Shown in pieces: positions 20,957 through 29,584 of a DNA stretch of 64,000 nucleotides. Location of the stretch: positions 1 to 64,000 of the forward strand of contig NZ_LGRA01000021.1 in assembly GCF_003116095.1 (NCBI RefSeq), read 5' to 3'. The position numbers and the translations under genes are program-made. The notes beneath the pieces are model-generated. The model was not told the DNA's origin and searched no databases. It saw only the letters and a program-made list of their open reading frames with translations. Position 1 is the stretch's first letter, and the number at the start of each line of letters is the position of its first letter. This DNA is from Azospirillum sp. TSO35-2. Its GTDB lineage: Bacteria; Pseudomonadota; Alphaproteobacteria; Azospirillales; Azospirillaceae.

Positions 20957-21574
20957 ATGGCCAGCAAGAAGCGCGGCGCGTTCGTCGCCGGCAAGCCCCC
21001 GTCCCAACGGCAACTGCGCGTCGGCGAGGAATTGCGCCACGCGCTCGCCGACCTGTTCCGCCGCGGGGACTTCTACGATCCGGAGTTGGCCTCGCTGAAC
21101 GTCACCATCACCGAGGTGCGGGTCAGCCCCGATCTGTCGAATGCCACCGTCTTCTACGCGACGCTGGGCGGCGAGCGGATGGAGGAGGCGCAGACCGCGC
21201 TGCGGCGGGCCGCCGCCTTCCTGCGCGGCCAGGTCGCCCGCATGGTCAACCTGCGCCACGCGCCGACGCTGACCTTCGAGGCCGACACCTCGTTCGACTA
21301 CGCCCACCACATCGACAACATCCTGCACAGCCCGGAGGTCGCCCGCGACCTCGGCGGTCATCCGCTGGGCCGCGTCAACGGCGACGACGACCATGACGAG
21401 GATGAGGACGACGGCTGGGACGAGGACGACGACGAGGACGGTGAGGACGACGACCTCGGCCCCGACGAGGCGGACGAGGACGCCGAAGACGAGGACGAGG
21501 ACCGCGCCATGCTCGACGATGAGAGCAAGGGCGAGGCCGACGACGAGAGCCGGGGCGGCCGTCGTGGCTCGTAA
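20957..21574 (+). CDS. rbfA: 30S ribosome-binding factor RbfA with acidic C-terminal tail
   Basis: A 205-residue late 30S assembly factor. The KH-like RbfA domain occupies about residues 12-125 (RQLRVGEELRHALADLF, VSPDLSNATVFYATLGG, FDYAHHIDNIL). After it comes a tail of about 70 residues made largely of Asp and Glu, longer than usual for the family. The tail ends in RGGRRGS, overlapping the truB start by 11 bases. Confidence 0.96.
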   Translation: MASKKRGAFVAGKPPSQRQLRVGEELRHALADLFRRGDFYDPELASLNVTITEVRVSPDLSNATVFYATLGGERMEEAQTALRRAAAFLRGQVARMVNLRHAPTLTFEADTSFDYAHHIDNILHSPEVARDLGGHPLGRVNGDDDHDEDEDDGWDEDDDEDGEDDDLGPDEADEDAEDEDEDRAMLDDESKGEADDESRGGRRGS

Positions 21575-22502
21575 GCGCAAGGGTACGCCGATCCATGGCT
21601 GGATCGTGCTCGACAAGCCCGAAGGCATGACCTCCACCCAGGCGCTGTCGAAGGTGCGCCGCCTGCTGAACGCCGAAAAGGCCGGACACGGCGGCACGCT
21701 CGACCCGCTGGCGACCGGCATCCTGCCGATCGCGCTGGGCGAGGCGACCAAGACGGTGTCCTACGCCATGGACGGCGCCAAGACCTACCGTTTCTCCATC
21801 CGCTGGGGCGAGCGCACCAGCACCGACGACCGCGAGGGCGAGGTGATCGACCGCTCCGACCACCGGCCGTCGACCGAGGCGATCCGCGCCGCCCTGCCCG
21901 CCTTCCTGGGTGAAATCGAGCAGGTGCCGCCGCAGTTCTGCGCCATCAAGATCGGCGGCGAGCGCGCCTACGACATCGCCCGCGAGGGCGACGCGGTCGA
22001 TCTGGCCGCCCGCACCGTGCGCATCGACCGCTTCGAACTGGTCGAGGAACCCGACGCCGATCACGCCCTGTTCGAGGTCGATTGCGGCAAGGGCACCTAC
22101 GTCCGTTCGCTGGCCCGCGACCTGGCGGAAGCGCTGGGCACCGTCGGTCATGTCGGGCTGCTGCGCCGCCTGCGCGTCGGTCCCTTCACGCTGGACGGCG
22201 CGATTTCCCTGGACGAATTGGCGGCAATCGAGCAAGGTGCCGCCGTCGAACGACTTCTGTTGCCGATCGAGACCGCGCTGGACGACATCCCGGCGCTGGC
22301 CCTGACCGAAGCGGAAGCGCACCGACTGAGGCACGGCCAGACGGTCGCTCTCCTCACCCGGCAGGACCGTGAACGCCTGATGGCGCTTCAGGGGGCTGAC
22401 GGTGGGGATGGCACCGTCATTGCGCTTTTCGGCGGAAAGCCGGTGGCGTTGGCCCGTGTCGAGGGGGCGGAGGTCCGTCCGGTGCGCGTTCTCAACCTCT
22501 GA
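21564..22502 (+). CDS. truB: tRNA pseudouridine-55 synthase TruB
   Basis: A 312-residue enzyme that makes pseudouridine 55 in the T loop. The catalytic aspartate is D47 in GGTLDPLATGILP, and a C-terminal PUA-like domain follows. The start is placed at the GTG at 21564, inside the end of rbfA, because the family sequence begins ARKRKGTPIHGWIVLDKP. Upstream in-frame codons are a shadow of the rbfA acidic tail. Confidence 0.96.
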   Translation: MARKRKGTPIHGWIVLDKPEGMTSTQALSKVRRLLNAEKAGHGGTLDPLATGILPIALGEATKTVSYAMDGAKTYRFSIRWGERTSTDDREGEVIDRSDHRPSTEAIRAALPAFLGEIEQVPPQFCAIKIGGERAYDIAREGDAVDLAARTVRIDRFELVEEPDADHALFEVDCGKGTYVRSLARDLAEALGTVGHVGLLRRLRVGPFTLDGAISLDELAAIEQGAAVERLLLPIETALDDIPALALTEAEAHRLRHGQTVALLTRQDRERLMALQGADGGDGTVIALFGGKPVALARVEGAEVRPVRVLNL

Positions 22503-22519
22503 AGATTTAGGAGACCCCG

Positions 22520-22789
22520 ATGTCGATTACGCCCGAGCGCAAGCAAGAGCTGATCAAGGAATATTCGCGCGGTGAGGCCGATACCGGTTCGCCCGAGGTC
22601 CAGGTGTCGATCCTGACGGAGCGCATCAGCAACCTGACCGAACACCTGAAGAGCCACAAGAAGGACTTCCACTCCCGCCGTGGTCTTCTGGTGATGGTCG
22701 GCCAGCGTCGTCGTCTTCTTGACTATCTCAAGAAGAAGGACAACTCGCGCTACGCCACGCTGATCGAGCGTCTGGGCCTGCGCCGCTGA
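22520..22789 (+). CDS. rpsO: 30S ribosomal protein S15
   Basis: An 89-residue primary 16S rRNA-binding protein. Canonical segments are [32 protein letters not shown] and [12 protein letters not shown], and it ends in GLRR. A good ribosome site (TAGGAGA) lies upstream. It sits 17 bases after truB. Confidence 0.98.
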   Translation: MSITPERKQELIKEYSRGEADTGSPEVQVSILTERISNLTEHLKSHKKDFHSRRGLLVMVGQRRRLLDYLKKKDNSRYATLIERLGLRR

Positions 22790-23167
22790 TCGGCGCACGG
22801 TTTCCGTGACCGGACGCGACCCCCGGCCCAACCGCCGTCCCGCCGAACCTTCGGGTTCCGGCGGACATGGCGCGATGGCCGGGGCGTCGGCCCGCGAGGC
22901 CGCGGTGTTTACGGCTGCATCATTTCGGAACTCGTCATTGGTTTATGGCAATAGAAACTCGATCTTGAGCGTTTCGTGACGGTTGGGCCGGCCCGTTTTC
23001 TTCGGGGACCGGCCTTTTTTGCATCCGCCGCGCCTCTATCTTGCTTCGTTATTCCTGTTGTCGTGCACCACATCCAATGCTTTCTCGCGGGGTCCTACGA
23101 CCGATGGCCCCGGCCTTGAGCGGCAATCCGGCCGTTTTTCAGGGTGTCGGATGGAAGGAAAGAATCC
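22790..23167. other. rpsO-pnp spacer with hairpins
   Basis: 378 bases. It contains a hairpin with a TTCG loop (CCGCCGAACC-TTCG-GGTTCCGGCGG, about 22835-22865) and the terminator at 22986-23020. The remaining 150 bases would form the pnp leader. In E. coli the pnp leader is an RNase III/PNPase autoregulation site; whether that holds here cannot be seen. Confidence 0.6.
22986..23020 (+). terminator. Intrinsic terminator between rpsO and pnp
   Basis: GGCCGG-CCCG pairs with CGGG-(GA bulge)-CCGGCC across TTTTCTT, followed by TTTTTT. It should end rpsO transcripts, so pnp probably also has its own promoter. Confidence 0.85.
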
Positions 23168-25279
23168 ATGTTCACTGTTCATCGTAAAGAAATCGAATGG
23201 GGCGGCCGCAAGCTGGTCCTGGAGACGGGCAAGATCGCTCGTCAGGCCAATGGCGCCGTTCTGGTGACCTACGGCGACACCACCGTCCTGTGCACCGCCG
23301 TCGCCGCCAAGGCGCCGAAGCCGGGCGTCGATTTCTTCCCGCTGACCGTCAATTACCAGGAAAAGGCCTTCGCGGCCGGCAAGATTCCCGGTGGCTTCTT
23401 CAAGCGTGAAGGCCGTCCGACCGAGAAGGAGACGCTGGTCAGCCGCCTGATCGACCGTCCGATCCGTCCGCTGTTCGCCGATGGCTTCCGCAACGAGACC
23501 CAGGTCGTCTGCACCGTGCTGAGCCACGATCTGGAGAACGATCCGGACGTCGTCGCGATGGTCGGCGCCTCGGCCGCGCTGACGATCTCCGGCATCCCGT
23601 TCCTGGGCCCGATCGCCGCCGCCCGCGTCGGCTACAAGAATGGCCAGTACATCCTGAACCCGACCCGGGACGAGGTCGGCGACAGCGATCTGGACCTGGT
23701 CGTCGCCGGCACCATCGAAGGCGTGCTGATGGTCGAATCGGAAGCCAAGGAGCTGACCGAGGAGGTCATGCTGGGCGCCGTCATGTTCGGCCACACCAAC
23801 TTCCAGCCGGTGATCAACATGATCATCGACCTGGCCGAGGAAGCCGCCAAGGAGCCGTGGGACCTGCCGGAGCCGGCCTATGACCGCCCGGCCCTGAAGG
23901 CCCGCCTGCGCGCCACCGTCGGTTCCGACGTCGAGGCCGCCTACACCGAGACGGTGAAGCAGAGCCGCTACGAGAAGGTCGGCGCCGCCAAGGCGAAGGC
24001 CCTGGAAGCCCTGGCCGAAGAGTTCGACGCCCAGTCGATCGGTTTCGAGTTCAAGGAGCTGGAAGCCGACATCCTGCGCGGTGCCGTCCTGAAGACCGGC
24101 CGCCGCATCGACGGCCGCGACACCAAGACCGTGCGCCCGATCGTGTCGGAGGTCGGCATCCTGCCGCGCGCCCACGGCTCGGCCCTGTTCACCCGCGGCG
24201 AAACCCAGGCGCTGGTCGTGACCACGCTGGGCACCAGCCAGGACGAGCAGATCATCGACGCGCTCGAAGGCGAGTACCGCGAGCACTTCATGCTGCACTA
24301 CAACTTCCCCCCGTACTCGGTGGGTGAAGCCGGCCGCATGGGCAGCCCGGGCCGTCGCGAGATCGGCCACGGCAAGCTGGCGTGGCGCGCCATCCACCCG
24401 CTGCTGCCGAAGAAGGAAGATTTCCCCTACACCCTGCGTGTCGTGTCGGAAGTCACCGAGTCCAACGGCTCCTCCTCGATGGCCACCGTCTGCGGCACCT
24501 CGCTGTCGCTGATGGACGCCGGTGCGCCGCTGATCCGTCCGGTCGCCGGCATCGCCATGGGCCTGATCAAGGAAGACCACGGCTTCGCCGTCCTGTCGGA
24601 CATCCTGGGCGACGAGGATCACCTCGGCGACATGGACTTCAAGGTGGCCGGGACGGAAGTCGGCGTCACCGCGCTGCAGATGGACATCAAGATCACCTCG
24701 ATCACCGAGGAGATCATGAAGATCGCGCTGGGTCAGGCCAAGGACGGCCGCCTGCACATCCTGGGCGAGATGTCGAAGGCGCTGACCGGCGCCCGTGAAG
24801 GCGTCAACGAGAACGCCCCGCGCATCACCGTGATCAACATCCCGAAGGAGAAGATCCGCGACGTGATCGGCTCCGGCGGCAAGGTGATCCGCGAGATCGT
24901 CGAGCAGACCGGCGCGAAGATCGACATCGACGACGACGGCACCGTCAAGGTGTCGGCGGTCGACCAGAAGAAGTCGGACGCCGCCATCGAGTGGATCAAG
25001 GGCATCGTCGCCGAGCCGGAGATGAACGTCGTCTACACCGGCAAGGTGGTGAAGGTCGTCGATTTCGGCGCCTTCGTGAACTTCCTGGGTTCGCGCGACG
25101 GCCTCGTCCACATCTCCGAACTGGCGCAGCAGCGCGTCGGCAAGGTGTCGGACGTCGTCGCCCAGGGTGACTCGGTGAAGGTCAAGGTCATCGGCTTCGA
25201 CGACCGCGGCAAGGTCAAGCTGTCGATGAAGCAGGTCGACCAAGCCACCGGCGAAGACCTGACCAAGAAGGCGGAGTGA
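23168..25279 (+). CDS. pnp: Polyribonucleotide nucleotidyltransferase (PNPase)
   Basis: A 703-residue phosphorolytic 3'-5' exoribonuclease of the degradosome. It has two RNase PH domains (the first includes [20 protein letters not shown]; the second includes [20 protein letters not shown]), a KH domain ([19 protein letters not shown]) and a C-terminal S1 domain ([20 protein letters not shown]). The ATG at 23168 follows AAGGAAAG. An ATG eight codons upstream is in frame but not conserved. Confidence 0.98.
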   Translation: MFTVHRKEIEWGGRKLVLETGKIARQANGAVLVTYGDTTVLCTAVAAKAPKPGVDFFPLTVNYQEKAFAAGKIPGGFFKREGRPTEKETLVSRLIDRPIRPLFADGFRNETQVVCTVLSHDLENDPDVVAMVGASAALTISGIPFLGPIAAARVGYKNGQYILNPTRDEVGDSDLDLVVAGTIEGVLMVESEAKELTEEVMLGAVMFGHTNFQPVINMIIDLAEEAAKEPWDLPEPAYDRPALKARLRATVGSDVEAAYTETVKQSRYEKVGAAKAKALEALAEEFDAQSIGFEFKELEADILRGAVLKTGRRIDGRDTKTVRPIVSEVGILPRAHGSALFTRGETQALVVTTLGTSQDEQIIDALEGEYREHFMLHYNFPPYSVGEAGRMGSPGRREIGHGKLAWRAIHPLLPKKEDFPYTLRVVSEVTESNGSSSMATVCGTSLSLMDAGAPLIRPVAGIAMGLIKEDHGFAVLSDILGDEDHLGDMDFKVAGTEVGVTALQMDIKITSITEEIMKIALGQAKDGRLHILGEMSKALTGAREGVNENAPRITVINIPKEKIRDVIGSGGKVIREIVEQTGAKIDIDDDGTVKVSAVDQKKSDAAIEWIKGIVAEPEMNVVYTGKVVKVVDFGAFVNFLGSRDGLVHISELAQQRVGKVSDVVAQGDSVKVKVIGFDDRGKVKLSMKQVDQATGEDLTKKAE

Positions 25280-25305
25280 TCCGTCCCACCCGGTTCGGGT
25301 AACGA

Positions 25306-25340
25306 AAAGCCCCGGTTCGCAAGAACCGGGGCTTTTTCTT
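25306..25340 (+). terminator. Intrinsic terminator of pnp
   Basis: AAGCCCCGGTTC-GCAA-GAACCGGGGCTT, then TTTCTTT. The A-rich upstream arm makes it potentially active in both directions, serving the converging SDR gene as well. Confidence 0.93.
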
Positions 25341-25357
25341 TGCCGTCCGCGGGGACG

Positions 25358-26092
25358 TCAGCGCCCGCCAGCCACGTCGAGAATCGCCCCGGTGGTGTAG
25401 GACGCGGCGTCGCTCAACAGCCAGACAATGGCCTCGGCCACCTCGTCCGCCCGACCGGCCCGGCCGAGGGGGGCGTTGACGCCCAGACGCTGGGCGCGGC
25501 CGGGCTGACCGCCGCTGGCGTGGATGTCGGTGTCGATCAGACCGGGCCGGACCGCGTTGACCCGGACGCCTTGCGGCCCGAGTTCCTTCGACAATCCAAT
25601 GGCCAGCGTGTCGAGCGCCGCCTTCGACCCGGCATAATCGACATACTCGAAGGGTGAGCCGAGCCGGGCCGCAGCCGAGGACACCAGGACGATCGATCCG
25701 CTCCCGCGTGGCGCCAGACGGCGTGCGCTCTCCCGCGCGCACAGATAGGCGCCGAAGACGTTCACCTCGAACACGCGGCGCATGCGCTCGGCCTCCATCT
25801 CGGCCAGCGGGCAGGAGGGCGCGACGATGCCGGCGTTGACGACCACGCCGTCGAGCGGCCCAAGCCGCTCTTCCGCCGCCTGGAACATGGCGACCACGTC
25901 GGCTTCGACCGCCACGTCGCCGCGCAGCGTCTCCGCCTGCCCGCCCGCCGCCCGCACCGCATCGGCGGTTTCCCGGGCGGCGGCGTCGTTGCCGACGTAA
26001 TTGATGGCCACCGACCAGCCGCGGCCGCCGGCCAGCAGCGCGACGGACCGGCCGATTCCCCGCCCGCCACCGGTGATCAGGATGGTGGTCAT
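25358..26092 (-). CDS. SDR family NAD(P)-dependent oxidoreductase
   Basis: A 244-residue classical short-chain dehydrogenase. The cofactor loop is TGGGRGIG (residues 7-14), with NAG at 86-88, catalytic S138/S139 and Y153-x3-K157 (YAGSK). The C-terminal PLGRAGRADEVAEAIVWLLS and GAILDVAGGR are typical of the FabG-like group. The alanine-rich NYVGNDAAA after strand 2 favours NADPH. Its substrate is not predictable. It is transcribed divergently from the YafY-type regulator, which may control it. Confidence 0.92.
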   Translation of the reverse strand: MTTILITGGGRGIGRSVALLAGGRGWSVAINYVGNDAAARETADAVRAAGGQAETLRGDVAVEADVVAMFQAAEERLGPLDGVVVNAGIVAPSCPLAEMEAERMRRVFEVNVFGAYLCARESARRLAPRGSGSIVLVSSAAARLGSPFEYVDYAGSKAALDTLAIGLSKELGPQGVRVNAVRPGLIDTDIHASGGQPGRAQRLGVNAPLGRAGRADEVAEAIVWLLSDAASYTTGAILDVAGGR

Positions 26093-26106
26093 GAGGTCCC
26101 CCTGGG

Positions 26107-26135
26107 TTGAGCCGCAACCATCGCGACACTATGCT
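26107..26135 (+). promoter_or_regulatory. Candidate promoter and operator of the YafY-type regulator
   Basis: TTGAGC (26107-26112), a 17-bp spacer and TATGCT (26130-26135). The inverted repeat GGTTG-AGCCG-CAACC (26105-26119) overlaps the -35 box and could be an operator in the divergent region shared with the SDR gene. Confidence 0.45.
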
Positions 26136-26200
26136 CGACAGACCGGGGCGAACAGCCCAAACCCACCGTCCCGCCCCCTGCCCTCCACCCGCGGGTCCCC

Positions 26201-26911
26201 ATGTCGCGCGCCGAACGTCTCCTCGATCTGATGCAGGTGCTGCGGCGGCATCGCCAGCCGGTCAGCGGGCGAGCGCTCGCGGCCGAACTCGGCGTCAGCC
26301 TGCGCACGCTCTACCGCGACATCGCGACCCTCCAGGCGCAGGGCGCGGCGATCGAGGGCGAGCCGGGAGTCGGCTATCTGCTGCGCGCCGGATTCCTGCT
26401 GCCGCCGCTGATGTTCACCGAGGAGGAGATCGAGGCGCTGGTGCTGGGGTCGCGCTGGGTGGTCGACCGCGGCGACAGCCGGCTGGGCGGGGCGGCGCGC
26501 AACGCGCTCGCCAAGATCGCCGCGGTGCTGCCGCCGGACAAGCGCGACGGGCTGGACGGCTCCGCCCTGCTGGTCGGTCCCGGTGAGCCGATCGGCGCAG
26601 GCGATAAGAGCGTCGCGGCCGGCGACGCCGAACTGGCGACCATCCGCGCCGCCATCCGCAGCGAACGCAAGCTGGAGCTGTCCTACCGCGACCGCGACGG
26701 ATCGGACAGCCGGCGCACCGTCTGGCCCTTCGCGCTGGGCTTCTTCGACCGGGTGCGGGTGGTGGTGGCGTGGTGCGAGCTGCGCCAGTCCTTCCGCCAT
26801 TTCCGCACCGACCGCATCCAGGCGCTGACGCTGACCGACAGCCGCTATCCCCGCCGCCGGCAGGCGATGCTGAAGGAGTGGCGGGCGGCGGAGGGCATTC
26901 CGCAACCCTGA
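26201..26911 (+). CDS. YafY-family HTH/WYL transcriptional regulator
   Basis: A 236-residue protein. An N-terminal HTH_11 domain (residues 1-60: [19 protein letters not shown], then [19 protein letters not shown]) is followed by a WYL ligand-binding domain (about 140-215: [29 protein letters not shown]). WYL domains bind nucleic-acid-derived or other small ligands and tune DNA binding. It is divergent from the SDR gene and upstream of the VOC and EVE genes. Confidence 0.92.
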   Translation: MSRAERLLDLMQVLRRHRQPVSGRALAAELGVSLRTLYRDIATLQAQGAAIEGEPGVGYLLRAGFLLPPLMFTEEEIEALVLGSRWVVDRGDSRLGGAARNALAKIAAVLPPDKRDGLDGSALLVGPGEPIGAGDKSVAAGDAELATIRAAIRSERKLELSYRDRDGSDSRRTVWPFALGFFDRVRVVVAWCELRQSFRHFRTDRIQALTLTDSRYPRRRQAMLKEWRAAEGIPQP

Positions 26912-27022
26912 TCGCGCCACCCCGATCACCGCTGCCCGATCACTGCTGCCAGAAACTGACAGCATGGCGGCTTAGGCTTCGCTCCATCACCACACGACGA
27001 TCACCCCATGATGGAGCCAGCG

Positions 27023-27418
27023 ATGCCCACCCTCGATTTCGTCCTTCTCTACGTCGACAGCCCGGTCGCCAGCGCCGCCTTCTACGCCGACCTGCTGGGC
27101 AAACCGCCGGTGGAAGCCTCCGCCACCTTCGCGATGTTCGCCGCGGGAGAGGGGTTGATGCTGGGCCTGTGGTCACGCCACACGGTGGAGCCGGCGGCGA
27201 CGGCACCCGGCGGCGGCGAGATCGCCTTCACCGTGGCCGACGCGGCGGCGGTCCGCGCCACCCACGCCGACTGGAGCGCCCGCGGCCTGCCGATCCTGCA
27301 GGCGCCGACGGCGATGGATTTCGGTCATACCTTCGTGGCACTCGACCCCGACGGTCACCGGCTGCGCGTGTTCGCGCCGTTGCCGCCGCAGGCCGACGAC
27401 GCCGGGGCCCACCAATGA
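27023..27418 (+). CDS. VOC (glyoxalase/bleomycin-resistance-fold) family protein
   Basis: A 131-residue protein with the paired beta-alpha-beta-beta-beta modules of the VOC superfamily ([56 protein letters not shown]). Family members act as dioxygenases, isomerases or drug-binding proteins; nothing here identifies the substrate. The ATG at 27023 is preferred because GGAG lies six to nine bases upstream; earlier ATGs at 27008 and 27011 are possible. ATGA overlap with the EVE gene. Confidence 0.85.
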   Translation: MPTLDFVLLYVDSPVASAAFYADLLGKPPVEASATFAMFAAGEGLMLGLWSRHTVEPAATAPGGGEIAFTVADAAAVRATHADWSARGLPILQAPTAMDFGHTFVALDPDGHRLRVFAPLPPQADDAGAHQ

Positions 27419-27876
27419 GCGGCGTCGTCACCGGGGCCGGCGCCTGGATCGCGGTCGCCAGCGCCGAGCATGTCCGGCGCGGACGGGCCGGCGGCTTCAT
27501 GCAGGTCTGCCACGGCAAGGCGGCGCCGCTGCGGCGGATCCGGCCGGGCGACCGGGTCGCCTACTACTCCCCGACCGACCGTTTCGGCGCGGCGGACGGG
27601 CTGAAGGCCTTCACCGCCATCGGCAAGGTCCTGCCGGGCGATCCCTACCCCTTCGACATGGGCGGCGGCTTCGTCCCCTTCCGGCGCGACGTGGCGTGGT
27701 GGCCGGCCGACGAGGTGCCGATCCAGCCCCTGCTCGACCGGTTGGAGCTGACCGCCGGCCAGCGGAACTGGGGGTACAGGTTCCGTTTCGGCCTCGTGCC
27801 GGTCAGCGGCGGCGACATGGACCTCATCGCCGCGGCCATGGGGGCGGTCCTGGCGGCGGCGAGTATCGCAGCCTGA
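27415..27876 (+). CDS. EVE domain-containing protein (UPF0310-like)
   Basis: A 153-residue single EVE domain, a PUA-like fold. The beginning [20 protein letters not shown], then [20 protein letters not shown] and YYSPTDRF, are characteristic. EVE domains are thought to read modified bases in nucleic acids. Coupled by ATGA overlap to the VOC gene. The longer frame that runs upstream through the regulator and VOC genes is out of register with both and is ignored. Confidence 0.85.
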   Translation: MSGVVTGAGAWIAVASAEHVRRGRAGGFMQVCHGKAAPLRRIRPGDRVAYYSPTDRFGAADGLKAFTAIGKVLPGDPYPFDMGGGFVPFRRDVAWWPADEVPIQPLLDRLELTAGQRNWGYRFRFGLVPVSGGDMDLIAAAMGAVLAAASIAA

Positions 27877-28132
27877 CAAAATTCCGGCCGATGGCGGGGA
27901 AGAAACCACCCGCCGCCGGCGTCTCCTTCCTGGCAGCCCATCCCTTGTCCCAGTGTCGGTTCCCCATCCAGGCGGAACGGGGTGGCACCCCTCATACCTT
28001 CGTGTCAGAGTCGAACCTGCCGTGACGCTTCCTGACCGAGATCAAGGCGAAACCCCTCGCAGTCCGCCATACATGCGCCTATATCGTCCGCTAGCCTGAC
28101 CAAGGTCATCTTTGTACCGAGGCCATCGTTCC

Positions 28133-28864
28133 ATGCACCGTTTCGCCAACCCCGCCCGCTTCCTGCGCCTGTCGGCCGCGCTGCTGCCGTGGTGCGCCGG
28201 GGCGACCGTGATCCTGACGATCCTCGGGCTGTGGCTCAGCCTGTTCGGCTCGCCGCCCGACTACCAGCAGGGCGAGACGGTGCGGATCATGTACATCCAT
28301 GTGCCCGCCGCCTGGATGAGCATGTTCGTCTACACCAACATGGCCGCCGCCGCCGCCGCCGGGCTGGTGTGGAAGCACCCGCTGGCCGACCTGTTCGCCA
28401 AGGCGGCCGCGCCGATCGGCGCCGGCTTCACCTTCGTCTGCCTGGTGACGGGGTCGCTGTGGGGGGCGCCGATGTGGGGCACCTGGTGGGTGTGGGACGC
28501 GCGGCTGACCAGCGTGCTGATCCTGTTCTTCCTGTATCTCGGCTACATGGCGCTGGTGAACGCCTTCGACGATCCGCAACGCGGGACGAAGGCGGGCAAC
28601 ATCCTGCTGCTGGTCGGCATCGTCAACGTGCCGATCATCAAGTTCTCGGTCGACTGGTGGAACACGCTGCACCAGCCGGCCAGCGTGGTGCGGATGGGCG
28701 GCCCCGCCATCGATGCCAGCATGCTGGCGCCGCTGCTGGTGATGGCCGCCGCCTTCACCGCCTATTTCCTGTCGGTCGTCATCCTGCGCCTGCGCACCGA
28801 GATCGCCCTGCGCAAGATCCAGACGCTGCGGCTGGCGGTGGCCGGTGATGGAATGCGGGGGTAA
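28133..28864 (+). CDS. ccmC: Heme ABC transporter permease / cytochrome c maturation protein CcmC
   Basis: A 243-residue inner-membrane protein with six predicted helices. The periplasmic tryptophan-rich WWD motif (WGTWWVWDARLTS) binds heme, which CcmC passes to CcmE. First gene of ccmCDEFGHI. The ATG at 28133 is used; an in-frame ATG seven codons upstream is less likely. The ABC components ccmA and ccmB are not in this window and are presumably elsewhere. Confidence 0.97.
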   Translation: MHRFANPARFLRLSAALLPWCAGATVILTILGLWLSLFGSPPDYQQGETVRIMYIHVPAAWMSMFVYTNMAAAAAAGLVWKHPLADLFAKAAAPIGAGFTFVCLVTGSLWGAPMWGTWWVWDARLTSVLILFFLYLGYMALVNAFDDPQRGTKAGNILLLVGIVNVPIIKFSVDWWNTLHQPASVVRMGGPAIDASMLAPLLVMAAAFTAYFLSVVILRLRTEIALRKIQTLRLAVAGDGMRG

Positions 28865-28870
28865 GGGACG

Positions 28871-29116
28871 ATGAACGAGTTTTTTGCCATGGGCGGCTAC
28901 GCCGCCTACGTCTGGCCGGCCTACGCCCTGGCGGCGCTGGTCCTGCTGGGGCTGCTGGCCGCGACCTGGAAGGGGCTGCGCGACGCCGAGACGACGCTGA
29001 AGGCGCTGGAAAGCGCCCGCCCGGCGCGCCGCCGGCCTCGCAACGCCGGACGGGCGTCCCTGAACGGCAGCGCCGACAACAGCGCCGGTTCGCCGGCGGA
29101 AGCGAGCGAAGGATGA
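28871..29116 (+). CDS. ccmD: Heme exporter protein CcmD
   Basis: A short (81-residue) protein with one transmembrane helix (YAAYVWPAYALAALVLLGLL) followed by a basic cytoplasmic helix. CcmD helps release holo-CcmE from CcmABC. The C-terminal 30 residues, rich in Ser, Arg and Gly, make it longer than many CcmD proteins. It starts seven bases after ccmC and overlaps ccmE by ATGA. Confidence 0.92.
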   Translation: MNEFFAMGGYAAYVWPAYALAALVLLGLLAATWKGLRDAETTLKALESARPARRRPRNAGRASLNGSADNSAGSPAEASEG

Positions 29117-29577
29117 CCCGCAAGAAACGCCGCCTCTACATGCTGGGCCTCGCCCTCCTGGGGCTGGGCACGGCGACCGCCCTGGCGCTGACCGCCTTCC
29201 AGGACAACATCGTCTTCTTCTACAGCCCCAGCCAGCTGCAGACGCAGCAGGTCGGCGAGCGCAATTTCCGCCTGGGCGGGCTGGTCGAGGAAGGCAGCGT
29301 CCAGAAGCTGCCCGATGGCGTCACCACCGCCTTCCGCGTCACCGACACCGCCCACACGGTCGACGTCCGCTACCGCGGCCAGTTGCCCGACCTGTTCCGC
29401 GAGGGCCAGGGCGTGGTGGCCGAGGGGCGGATGACCTCCGGCGTCTTCGTCGCCCGCGAGGTGCTGGCCAAGCATGACGAGAAATACATGCCGCCCGAGG
29501 TGTCGGAGGCGTTGAAGCAGGCCGGCATGTACAAGAACCCTGCCGAATCCGCGACGAAGACCGCGAAGAAGGAGTAG
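29113..29577 (+). CDS. ccmE: Cytochrome c maturation heme chaperone CcmE
   Basis: A 154-residue periplasmic heme chaperone with an N-terminal membrane anchor and an OB-fold. The covalent heme-binding histidine is H121 in VLAKHDEKYMPPEV, with the conserved tyrosine at 125. Receives heme from CcmC and passes it to CcmF. Coupled to ccmD. Confidence 0.97.
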   Translation: MTRKKRRLYMLGLALLGLGTATALALTAFQDNIVFFYSPSQLQTQQVGERNFRLGGLVEEGSVQKLPDGVTTAFRVTDTAHTVDVRYRGQLPDLFREGQGVVAEGRMTSGVFVAREVLAKHDEKYMPPEVSEALKQAGMYKNPAESATKTAKKE

Positions 29578-29584
29578 CGGGACC

